From the NCBI RefSeq assembly GCF_009832905.1, contig NZ_CP047135.1:3326001-3390000 (forward strand): a stretch of DNA of 64,000 nucleotides, in the 5' to 3' direction. Origin of the DNA: Stenotrophomonas sp. 364 (GTDB taxonomy: Bacteria > Pseudomonadota > Gammaproteobacteria > Xanthomonadales > Xanthomonadaceae). The translations under genes and the position numbers were made by a program. Shown piece after piece: positions 19,052-26,610 of the stretch (positions are counted from its first letter, which is position 1; every line of letters begins with the position of its first letter). The notes beneath the pieces are model-generated. The model saw only the letters and a list, made by a program, of their open reading frames with translations. It was not told the DNA's origin and searched no databases.

Positions 19052-21112
19052 TCAATACCGGTAATTCACCTTCATCCACGCCGTCCGGCCCGGCTCGTTG
19101 ATCCGCACCGGGTCGGCCGGGAAGCCGAAGTCCGCGCTGCCGGCCAGGTTCAGGTGCTCGCTGTAGGCGCGGTCGAACACGTTGTCGAGACCGGCGCTGA
19201 GCAGCAGCGCGTCGTTGATGCGATAGCTGGCATTGAGCGCCACGGTCGCAAAGCCGGCACTCGGGCCCAGGTCACGGGCCACCACGTTGCCCTGGCCATC
19301 GGCGACGCGATGCTGGTGGGTCACCGCGCGGGCCAGCGCGCCGACGCTCCAGCGCTCAGCTTCCCAGGTGGCGCTCAGGCGCGCTTCCAGCGGCGGCATC
19401 TGCGGCAGCGGCGTGCCATCGCTGCGGTTTTCGCCCCAGGCATAGGCCAGGCTGCCGCCGAGCTTCCACTGCGGGGCAACGGTGATATCGACACCGGCTT
19501 CGGCGCCGGCAAGGCGCGCATTCACGTTGTTGGCCTGGGTCATGCTGCCCATCATGCCGCCGTCGTGATAGGTGAACAGGATGTAGTCCTGCACGCGACC
19601 GGCGTAGGCTGACACCCAGGCATTCAGGCGCTCGCTGCGGTACTGCAGGCCGAGGTCGAGCTGGGTGGTTTTCTCCGGCTGGATGCCGGCAAACGCATTC
19701 GGCGCGCCCATCGGCCCCCTGTCGGGCGAGAACAGTTCCCAGTAGTCGGGCATGCGTTCGCTGTGGCCGATACCAGCGTACCAGGTCAGCGCGGGAGCGA
19801 GGTCACGTTCGATGCGCACAAAGCCGCTGCCGAGGTTCTCGCGGCGCTGCTGGCCAGCGGTGGGGTTGGGCATGGCCATCATGCCGCTGGTTCGACGTTC
19901 GTCGGTGACCTCGGCGCGGTCGATGCGCAGGCCGCCCACCCAGCGCTGGGCAGTGCCTTCGCCCAGGGTGATTTCACTGAAGGCACCGAGGCTCTCGAAG
20001 CGGGCATCGGTGCGCCAGGGCTGCTGCTGATAGGTGTTGCGGCCCATGCCGCTGCGGTCGCGGTGCCGGCTGTCCTGCGCGTCTACGCCGGCGACCACCG
20101 CGATGTCCTGCCAGCGCCATTCCGAGGCGATGCGCCCGCCCGTGGTTCGCCGGTCGACATTGGCCGCCATCGGCATCGGCATGCTGCTGTCCGGGTTCGG
20201 CGTGCGCAGCGTGTAGTTGTCCATGACGTGGTCGGCGTCGTTGTAGTACACGTTGACCAACAGCTTGTCCCAGGCACCGGGCAGGTTGTCCTTCTCGAAA
20301 CGGGCGGCATAGCTGGTGCGCTTGAATGCGGCGCCATCCATGCCGCGCCCGGCATAGCGCGCGATGGCGTCGCCGGTGCCGGCTGACAGCTCCACCACAG
20401 TGTCGGCATCGGGGGTCCAGCCGACGGCGACGTCGCTGTTCCACTTGCGCCACTTGGAGGGCACGACGTCGCCGTTGCCGTCCTTGTAATCGTCCGCTTC
20501 GGAGCGGTTGCCGTTGACCCGTACGTAGCCCTGCGACGCACCGGCGGTCAGGTCGAGCACCTGGTCATTGCGGTTGCGCGAGCCGACCAGCGCGCTGGCG
20601 TTGATGTCCACGCCCGGTGCGTCGAAACGCGGGGTGTCGCGCTCAAAACGCACCGTGCCGGCCGACGCGCCAGCGCCCCAGCGCACGCTTTGCGGTCCCT
20701 TGATGATGGTCAGCCGGTCGAAGGTTTCCGGCGCGATGTAGGACAGCGGATTGTCCATGCGCGAGGGGCACGCACCGATCAGGTTGCCCTCGTTGCTGAC
20801 GATGTTCAGGCGCGACCCGAACATGCCACGCAGCACCGGATCGCCGTTGGTGCCGCCGTTGCGGATCGCCGAAAAGCCCGGCACGGTCTTGAGGTAGTCG
20901 GCGCCATCGCTGGCCGGCACCGGTTGCCGCGGCAGGCGCGGGTCGGTGACCCAATGCAGTGGCGAGGACGGGGCGGTGGCGGTCACCACCAGCGTGTCCA
21001 GGGTCTGCGCGGGCTCACGCTCGGCGGCGTGCAGCGGCAGCATGGCCAAGGCGAGCGACAGGGAAACAGACAGGCGCGTCATTGCGCCCGCACTGCGGGA
21101 AGCGAGATTCAT
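19052..21112 (-). CDS. TonB-dependent copper receptor (OprC-like)
   Basis: 686 residues from the ATG at 21112 with GGAG eight bases upstream. A signal peptide ends LHAAE. A TonB-box-like LDTLVVTATA precedes a plug domain (about 55-165, with LKTVPGFSAIRNGGTNGDPVLRG in parts). A 22-strand barrel follows, ending in Tyr-Arg-Tyr. Methionine-rich loops (SSMPMPMAANV, SGMMAMPN, GGMMGSM) are as expected for copper binding. The protein would import or bind copper at the outer membrane. The gene lies 73 bases behind a DUF2946 gene, the usual partner. Confidence 0.88.
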   Translation of the reverse strand: MNLASRSAGAMTRLSVSLSLALAMLPLHAAEREPAQTLDTLVVTATAPSSPLHWVTDPRLPRQPVPASDGADYLKTVPGFSAIRNGGTNGDPVLRGMFGSRLNIVSNEGNLIGACPSRMDNPLSYIAPETFDRLTIIKGPQSVRWGAGASAGTVRFERDTPRFDAPGVDINASALVGSRNRNDQVLDLTAGASQGYVRVNGNRSEADDYKDGNGDVVPSKWRKWNSDVAVGWTPDADTVVELSAGTGDAIARYAGRGMDGAAFKRTSYAARFEKDNLPGAWDKLLVNVYYNDADHVMDNYTLRTPNPDSSMPMPMAANVDRRTTGGRIASEWRWQDIAVVAGVDAQDSRHRDRSGMGRNTYQQQPWRTDARFESLGAFSEITLGEGTAQRWVGGLRIDRAEVTDERRTSGMMAMPNPTAGQQRRENLGSGFVRIERDLAPALTWYAGIGHSERMPDYWELFSPDRGPMGAPNAFAGIQPEKTTQLDLGLQYRSERLNAWVSAYAGRVQDYILFTYHDGGMMGSMTQANNVNARLAGAEAGVDITVAPQWKLGGSLAYAWGENRSDGTPLPQMPPLEARLSATWEAERWSVGALARAVTHQHRVADGQGNVVARDLGPSAGFATVALNASYRINDALLLSAGLDNVFDRAYSEHLNLAGSADFGFPADPVRINEPGRTAWMKVNYRY

Positions 21113-21185
21113 GTGGAACTCCAGAAAACGCACAGGCGCGCGCCGCCATCACGGCGTCACGCAGCAGGAAAGGGCATCGGCGGTT

Positions 21186-21689
21186 TCAGGCGTTCAGCGG
21201 CGGGCCGCGTGCGGCATGCGCGGGCCAGCGCAGGCTGCGCGGTGTGGCGACGGCGCGCAGCACCGTCGGGGCGATCACCGGCAGCGCCGGCAGCAACAGA
21301 ATCAGCACCGCCAGCCACGGCATCAGCCGCGAGGCCATCATGCAGTACTCGCACGCCTCGCCATGACCGGCGTGTTCGTCCAGCGGCGGCGCAGGTGCAC
21401 TCGGCGACGGGGCGGCGGCGTGCGTGGCCATGTCGTGCATCGGCATGTCGTGCATCGGCATCGATTGGTGCTGGTGCTGGTGCGAGGCCGGCATGCCGTG
21501 CCCGGCGTGCGGGTCGGCGGGAGCATCGGCAACCGGCATGGCATGGGCCATGCCCGACGGCATCAGCATCAACGGCGCATCGGCATGCGCCTGTTGCCAA
21601 CGGCTGACCAGCGGCGCCAGCGCCATCAGCAGCGTCGCCACGAAGGCGAGCTGCAGCAGAACGGCATACGGGCGACGGCGGACATTCAC
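21186..21689 (-). CDS. DUF2946-family His/Met-rich membrane-associated protein, likely copper-related
   Basis: 167 residues from the GTG at 21689, chosen because the N-terminal helix (RRPYAVLLQLAFVATLLMALA) begins there; no clear ribosome site is seen. A central stretch (about 45-110) is dense in His and Met (HAGHGMPASHQHQHQ, MPMHDMPMHDM). HAGHGEACEYC supplies a Cys pair, and a second membrane helix follows (LAVLILLLPALPVIA). Copper binding is inferred from composition and from the copper-receptor gene directly downstream. Confidence 0.75.
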   Translation of the reverse strand: MNVRRRPYAVLLQLAFVATLLMALAPLVSRWQQAHADAPLMLMPSGMAHAMPVADAPADPHAGHGMPASHQHQHQSMPMHDMPMHDMATHAAAPSPSAPAPPLDEHAGHGEACEYCMMASRLMPWLAVLILLLPALPVIAPTVLRAVATPRSLRWPAHAARGPPLNA

Positions 21690-21698
21690 CCGGTCATG

Positions 21699-21922
21699 GT
21701 AGCGCCCGACCGTGGGCCGGGCGGCCCGATGCCCTGCGACCAACCGTCGCAGCGAATGCGGGCGGCATGCGCGGTGTCGGAGGCGATGTGCCGACCAACG
21801 GTCGGCACCTACTGGGCCGTGGGTGCGATGTGTGGTTCCAACCGGGCGCGATGTGCCGCGCGTGTCCGGTGATATGTGGCACCCGCGTCCCGTGCCGCGG
21901 TAGCGCCCGACCGTTGGTCGAG
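21699..21922. repeat. Three GTAG-type REP elements
   Basis: GTAGCGCCCGACCGTGGGC at 21699, an inverted GTGCCGACCAACGGTCGG ending CACCTAC at 21812, and GTAGCGCCCGACCGTTGGTCG at 21900. They fill the 240-base gap between the DUF2946 and CysB-like genes. Confidence 0.7.
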
Positions 21923-21929
21923 CAACCTG

Positions 21930-22913
21930 TCAGACGGTGATGGTCTGCGTCAGCGATTCCCAGGTCGGCGGCAGCGGCCAGTTGGCCTCCTGGTTGCCGT
22001 CGATGACGCGGCGCAGGTCGCGGGTGTCGATCTGCGGGGCGAGCACGTGCACCAGCTCCAGCGCGTAGTCGCGCAGCACGCGGTCACGCGGCAGCACCGC
22101 CCAGGCGATGCACTCGTCGATCGGGGCCGGGGCCGGCCACGCGCGCAGGTCTTCGTCGCTGGCGTTGACCGCCATCTCCGCCAGCAGGCCCACGCCCAGG
22201 CCGGTGCGCACGTAGGTCTTGATCAGATCCGCGTCCAGCGCGGTCAGCGCGATGTCGGGGGTCAGCCCGGCACTGGCAAAGGCACGCTGCAACGAGGAGC
22301 TGCCGCGGGTGGAGGATTCATAGCTGATCAACGGCTGGGTGGACAGCGCCTGCAGGTCCGGCGCGGCACCGGGGCGGTCCAGCACATGCCCGCGCGGCAC
22401 CAGCACCAGACGCCGCCAGCGGTACAGCGGAATGGCGATACCGGCGCTGGGTTCGGCGCCAGCCGTGGAAATGATCGCAATGTCCGCATCGCCTTGGCTG
22501 AGCAGGTCCAGCGCATCGCTTTCAGCGGCCTGCTGCAGGTGCACGCTGACCTGCGGGTAGGCCTGCTTGATCTTCGCCACCGCCGGCGGCAGCACGAAGC
22601 GCGCCTGGGTGTGGGTGGTGGTGAGGACCAGCTGGCCCTGGCTCTCGCGGCGCTGGTTGGCCGCGTAGGTGCGGATGTTGTTGGCTTCGCCCAGCACGGC
22701 GCGCGCGCGGCCGATCACTTCCACGCCGGCCGGCGTGACCGCTTCCAGGCTGCGCCCCTTGCGCACGAACAACAGGAAGCCCAGCTCGTCTTCCAGCTGC
22801 TTGAGCTGCTTGGACAAGCCAGGCTGGGTGGCATGCACCCGCGACGCGGCGAGCGTGATGTTGAGCTCGGCGTCGGCGATGGCCACCAGATAACGGAGTT
22901 GGGTCAGCGTCAT
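21930..22913 (-). CDS. cysB: LysR-family regulator of sulfur assimilation, CysB/Cbl-like
   Basis: 327 residues from the ATG at 22913. The N-terminal helix-turn-helix MTLTQLRYLVAIADAELNITLAASRVHATQPGLSKQLKQLE (in parts) is characteristic of CysB, which lacks the usual LysR SQPALS spelling. The C-terminal effector domain contains the TTHTQARFVLP and GDADIAI segments. CysB activates cysteine-biosynthesis genes with N-acetylserine or O-acetylserine as signal. It is divergent from cysK across 204 bases that contain a dyad, so self- and cysK control from that region is likely. Confidence 0.88.
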   Translation of the reverse strand: MTLTQLRYLVAIADAELNITLAASRVHATQPGLSKQLKQLEDELGFLLFVRKGRSLEAVTPAGVEVIGRARAVLGEANNIRTYAANQRRESQGQLVLTTTHTQARFVLPPAVAKIKQAYPQVSVHLQQAAESDALDLLSQGDADIAIISTAGAEPSAGIAIPLYRWRRLVLVPRGHVLDRPGAAPDLQALSTQPLISYESSTRGSSSLQRAFASAGLTPDIALTALDADLIKTYVRTGLGVGLLAEMAVNASDEDLRAWPAPAPIDECIAWAVLPRDRVLRDYALELVHVLAPQIDTRDLRRVIDGNQEANWPLPPTWESLTQTITV

Positions 22914-22975
22914 GGGCGTGTGGCACGGCAGGCGAAGGGAGGGCAATCCGACTGTAGGGCAATTGCCGTCACCAG

Positions 22976-22998
22976 CTTATAACCAAATGTTGTTTAAG
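22976..22998. promoter_or_regulatory. Imperfect dyad in the cysB-cysK intergenic region, candidate CysB site
   Basis: CTTATAAC (22976-22983) and GTTTAAG (22992-22998) form an interrupted dyad with one missing base. This AT-rich island is the only one in the 204-base divergent region. LysR/CysB sites are typically loose AT-rich dyads, so CysB binding is an inference. Confidence 0.4.
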
Positions 22999-23117
22999 AA
23001 GGGTATCAGGTCATTTCCCGGGGGCATATGCCGGGGCTACGGTCTGCCGGAGCATCCCCGCCCTGCCCTCCCCCTGCCGCGCCGGGCGCGGTGAACGGAC
23101 TTCCCTGGAGCATTCCC

Positions 23118-24077
23118 ATGGCCCTGTACAACTCGATCCTGGACACCATCGGCAACACCCCGGTGGTTCGCCTGAACCGCATCGCCCCCGACCACGTCAC
23201 CGTCTACGCCAAGGTGGAGTCGTTCAACCCCGGCGGCTCGGTAAAGGACCGGCTGGCACTGGCGATCATCCTGGACGCCGAAGCGCGCGGCGTGCTCAAG
23301 CCCGGCGACACCATCGTCGAGGCGACCTCGGGCAACACCGGCGTGGCGCTGGCGATGGTGGCGGCCGCCCGGGGCTACAAGTTCGTGGCCACCATGGTGG
23401 AAACCTTCTCCATCGAGCGCCGCAAGCTGATGCGCGCCTACGGGGCCAAGGTGATCCTGACCCCGGCGGCCGAGCGCGGCTCGGGCATGGTGCGCCGGGC
23501 CAGGGAGCTGGCCGACGAGCACGGCTGGTTCCTGGCCAGCCAGTTCGCCAATCCGGCGAACCCGGCCTACCACCGCAATACCACCGCGCCGGAGATCCTG
23601 CGCGACTTCGCCGGCAAGCGCCTGGACTACTTCGTGACCGGCTGGGGCACTGGCGGCACCCTGACCGGCGTGGGCGAGGTACTGAAGGTGGCCCGCCCGG
23701 ACACCCGCATCATCGCCACCGAACCGACCGGGGCCGCCCTGCTCAAGGGCGAGGAATGGAAGCCGCACAAGATCCAGGGCTGGACCCCGGACTTCGTGCC
23801 GGAGGTGCTCAACCGGGGTGTCTACGACGAACTGCTGACGGTTGACGATGCGCGCGCGATCGAGACCTCGCGCCGGCTGGCCGCCGAGGAAGGCATCTTC
23901 GTGGGTATCTCCGCCGGGGCCACGGTGGCCAGCGCGCTGGACATCGCCGACCGGGCCGAGAAGGGCAGCGTGATCCTGGCGATGCTGCCCGACACCGGCG
24001 AGCGCTACTTCTCCACCCCGCTGTTTGCCGACATCAACGAGGGCTCCGACGACGACTGGCTGGCCGGTCTGCCCTGA
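23118..24077 (+). CDS. cysK: Cysteine synthase A (O-acetylserine sulfhydrylase)
   Basis: 319 residues. The PLP enzyme makes cysteine from O-acetylserine and sulfide. The PLP lysine is in NPGGSVKDR. The substrate loop TSGNTG and phosphate-binding GTGGTLTG are present, and GISAGA near the C-terminus contacts the cofactor. CTGGAG lies nine bases before the ATG. The length matches CysK. A strong terminator follows 26 bases after the stop, so it is monocistronic. Confidence 0.93.
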   Translation: MALYNSILDTIGNTPVVRLNRIAPDHVTVYAKVESFNPGGSVKDRLALAIILDAEARGVLKPGDTIVEATSGNTGVALAMVAAARGYKFVATMVETFSIERRKLMRAYGAKVILTPAAERGSGMVRRARELADEHGWFLASQFANPANPAYHRNTTAPEILRDFAGKRLDYFVTGWGTGGTLTGVGEVLKVARPDTRIIATEPTGAALLKGEEWKPHKIQGWTPDFVPEVLNRGVYDELLTVDDARAIETSRRLAAEEGIFVGISAGATVASALDIADRAEKGSVILAMLPDTGERYFSTPLFADINEGSDDDWLAGLP

Positions 24078-24103
24078 GCCCCGCGTTGGTTTGAAGGAGC
24101 CCG

Positions 24104-24132
24104 AGACGCCCACCGCCCGGTGGGCGTCTTCG
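24104..24132 (+). terminator. Rho-independent terminator of cysK
   Basis: AGACGCCCACC (24104-24114) and GGTGGGCGTCT (24119-24129) form a perfect 11-bp stem with loop GCCC, followed by TCGT. Confidence 0.85.
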
Positions 24133-24147
24133 TATTCAGCTATCGCT

Positions 24148-24174
24148 ATTGCCTTCATCTACGGTGAAGGCAAT
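24148..24174. repeat. Isolated perfect hairpin between cysK and the macrodomain gene
   Basis: ATTGCCTTCA (24148-24157) pairs perfectly with TGAAGGCAAT (24165-24174) over a 7-base loop. There is no T-tract and it follows the cysK terminator closely. It could be a protein-binding dyad in the macrodomain gene's upstream region. Confidence 0.5.
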
Positions 24175-24323
24175 GGACCGCATCGTGTGAACTGCAGGGC
24201 GCCGCACATCGGGTCGCGTCGCCTGAGACGATGATGACGCAGCCTAGATCCCCCGCCCGGTAACGTGCGGGAAAGCAGTCACCCGTTGCATGGACCCGGT
24301 TTCAGTATCAAGGAGCGGCACGC

Positions 24324-24920
24324 ATGAAGATCGAAGTGTGGCAGGGCGACATCACGACCCTGGCGGTGGATGCGATCGTCAATGCGGCCAACGAATCCCT
24401 GCTGGGCGGTGGCGGTGTGGACGGCGCGATCCATCGCGCGGCCGGTCCCGCGCTGCTGGCCGAATGCCAGGCCCTGCCCGAGATCCGCCCGGGCATGCGT
24501 TGCCCCACGGGCGAGGTGCGTGCCACCGCGGCCTACAACCTGCCGGCCCGCCATGTGATCCATACGGTGGGCCCGGTCTGGCAGGACGGCCAGCGCGACG
24601 AACCGGCCCTGCTGGCCAACTGCTACTGGAAGTCACTGCAGCTCGCCGAAACGCTGGGCCTGCAGTCGATCGCGTTCCCGGCCATCAGTTGCGGGGTATT
24701 CGGCTACCCGATCCACCAGGCGGCACAGGTGGCCGTGACCGAAACCCTGGCGTGGCAACGCAGCCATGCACAGCCCAAGCGGATCGTGCTGGTGGCCTTC
24801 AACACGGCCACCGCGAAAGCCTACCTGCAGGCACTGGCATCGGCAGGACAGGCCGCTGACGAGCCTCGCCCGCTGGTGATGCCACCACTGGGCGACGCAG
24901 GATTGGCCGCGTCGCATTGA
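24324..24920 (+). CDS. Macrodomain protein, O-acetyl-ADP-ribose deacetylase (YmdB-like)
   Basis: 198 residues. The MacroD/YmdB signature NAANESLLGGGGVDGAIHRAAG (in parts) lies at about residues 20-42, with catalytic Asn and Asp, and the FPAISCGVFGYP loop near 115. The family hydrolyses O-acetyl-ADP-ribose and removes mono-ADP-ribose from proteins; YmdB also modulates RNase III. The C-terminal 25 residues after the macro fold are extra and Pro/Ala-rich. AAGGAG precedes the ATG. A bidirectional terminator follows. Confidence 0.92.
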   Translation: MKIEVWQGDITTLAVDAIVNAANESLLGGGGVDGAIHRAAGPALLAECQALPEIRPGMRCPTGEVRATAAYNLPARHVIHTVGPVWQDGQRDEPALLANCYWKSLQLAETLGLQSIAFPAISCGVFGYPIHQAAQVAVTETLAWQRSHAQPKRIVLVAFNTATAKAYLQALASAGQAADEPRPLVMPPLGDAGLAASH

Positions 24921-24940
24921 GCGCACGCGCCTGATGCAGG

Positions 24941-24967
24941 AAAAACGCCGGCATCGCCGGCGTTTTT
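24941..24967. terminator. Bidirectional Rho-independent terminator
   Basis: AAAAACGCCGGC (24941-24952) and GCCGGCGTTTTT (24956-24967) are exact complements over a 3-base loop. It serves the macrodomain gene (+) and the convergent secreted-protein gene (-). Confidence 0.9.
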
Positions 24968-24980
24968 CACATCGCCTCGA

Positions 24981-25616
24981 TCAAGGGCAGACCTGGGTGA
25001 TCTGGGCGGTGCAGTTCAGCCCACCGCCTGACGCGGGATACTGACCGCCACACGACAGCGCGACCGTGCCCGGCCCGGAGGAGGTGATCGTCTGGCCCGC
25101 CGTCATCGACGCATTCGCGCCCGGCGCCTGGATGCCGCAGGTTGTGCCACCGGTCCCACCCGTAGCGGACACGCACTGGATGGTGGCATTGGCCTTGACG
25201 GCCGCCAGCCCGCGATACGAGCTGCCGCCGCTGGCCGATCCGGAAATCGTCTGCGATGCCGTGCACACCGTATCGTCGATCTGCGCGGTGCAGCTCAGGC
25301 CGCCGTTGGCGGGGTAGCTGCCGTTGCAGTTGAGGACCACATTGCCGGCGCCCGTGGTGCCGATCGACTTCCCCACTTCCACCACGCCGTTCCAGCCCGG
25401 GGCCTGCAGGCTGCAGCGTGGGATGGTGCCCGCCGTTGCCCCGGACGCCTGGGTACAGGTGACGCGGGACGCCGAGGTGGCCGTGGCGCTGCCCGGGGTG
25501 GAGCCACCGTTGCGGGTGCTGGCGGTGATGGTCTGGGTGGCCGCGAATGCGGCGCCCGCAAGCAGCCCCCCTGCAACGAGTACGGCCACTACACCGGGAA
25601 ACAGTTGACGCTTCAT
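24981..25616 (-). CDS. Secreted cysteine-rich protein made of two tandem ~92-residue repeats, function unknown
   Basis: 211 residues from the ATG at 25616, preceded by two GGAG copies. A signal peptide (about 1-25) ends AAFAA. The mature part consists of two repeats, about 27-118 and 120-210. Each has five Cys at matching places: 54/148, 68/160, 97/189, 109/202 and 118/210. Shared phrases are QTI, LQAP or IQAP, G-T-V-x-L-x-C and GGLxCTAQI. Gly, Thr, Ser and Ala dominate. The regular cysteines suggest disulfide-bonded periplasmic or extracellular modules. I do not recognise the domain. It converges on the macrodomain gene and is divergent from the 25912 gene. Confidence 0.75.
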   Translation of the reverse strand: MKRQLFPGVVAVLVAGGLLAGAAFAATQTITASTRNGGSTPGSATATSASRVTCTQASGATAGTIPRCSLQAPGWNGVVEVGKSIGTTGAGNVVLNCNGSYPANGGLSCTAQIDDTVCTASQTISGSASGGSSYRGLAAVKANATIQCVSATGGTGGTTCGIQAPGANASMTAGQTITSSGPGTVALSCGGQYPASGGGLNCTAQITQVCP

Positions 25617-25911
25617 ATCACTCCTACTCCTGTTGGGAAGAACGTTCCATTCCGATGAAATATGGCGCAGCCGCAACGCCGGACGGCAGCAGACGCATCG
25701 CGCGCCCTTCCGCACACGCTCCCCGGCCATCGTAGACCGCGTATGTAGATGCTTGAACCGATAGGCCGCATGCATCTCAATCCAGCGTACTGCGCATGCC
25801 GCGAATCGAAACGTGAACTGTGTTCTATTTCCACCTGCGTACCGCCGATAGTGTCTGCGCTGTACCACGCGGTTGTGGCGCAGGGGTTCGGCAGCCAATA
25901 CGGAGAAGGGG

Positions 25912-26580
25912 ATGCGCAAGGGAAGCACGCGGTGGGGAATCGGCCTGGCGGTGGTCGTGCTGTTGGTCGGTGCCTGGTACGTCCTGCAGCCACGGTCCGT
26001 GGCCAACCTGCCCGGCGTGGGCGCGGCAGCGTCAGCCACGTCGGGGACGCGCCCACCGCAGCTGCCCCACAACAGGCATGACGCAGGTGCGCCCGCCGCG
26101 CAGCAGGCGTCGCCGTCGATGGCCCATGCGTCCAGCGCAACGCCCTACCTCGCTTTCGAATCGGCGATGCTGCAGGGCTCGGCACTCTCCTTCGACCAGG
26201 CCATGCTCGCGCTGCAGGGCGACGCGTTCGATCACTACCTGTCGCTGATCGCCCAGCAGTCCATGCGCGTCCCGGAAGCGGCGGAACTCACCGACGCGTA
26301 TTCCCGGACAATGCAGGCCGCACTGAAGGACACCCCGGGGCTGTCGATGCAGAATTTTGCCTGCGGGCTGAGCCTGTGTGCGGGCACGATCTCCACGGAC
26401 AGCCGCACTGATGCGGCGCAGGTGGAGCAGTGGCGGCAGTCGCTGTCGCTGGCCGGCAATACGCCCGCCTATTTAATGATCGATGTGACGGTGGACGGCA
26501 AGGACGGCCGCGTCGAGCACCGTTTCATCTTCTCTTCCGATGCCAGCATCAACGGCATCCATGGGCCGTCATTGCCGTAA
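25912..26580 (+). CDS. Membrane-anchored protein of unknown function
   Basis: 222 residues, with GGAGAAGGGG directly before the ATG. A short basic N-terminus and one membrane helix (about 8-24, WGIGLAVVVLLVGAWYV) are followed by a Pro/Ala/Ser-rich linker (to about 75). A soluble periplasmic domain follows with one Cys pair (FACGLSLCAG) and a C-terminal RVEHRFIFSSDASI strand. No family is recognised. The layout suggests a periplasmic domain tethered to the inner membrane. The 295 bases upstream, shared with the divergent Cys-rich gene, contain no other feature I can name. Confidence 0.7.
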   Translation: MRKGSTRWGIGLAVVVLLVGAWYVLQPRSVANLPGVGAAASATSGTRPPQLPHNRHDAGAPAAQQASPSMAHASSATPYLAFESAMLQGSALSFDQAMLALQGDAFDHYLSLIAQQSMRVPEAAELTDAYSRTMQAALKDTPGLSMQNFACGLSLCAGTISTDSRTDAAQVEQWRQSLSLAGNTPAYLMIDVTVDGKDGRVEHRFIFSSDASINGIHGPSLP

Positions 26581-26610
26581 GGCGGCGGGGGCCTGCCTTG
26601 ACCTGCGTTT

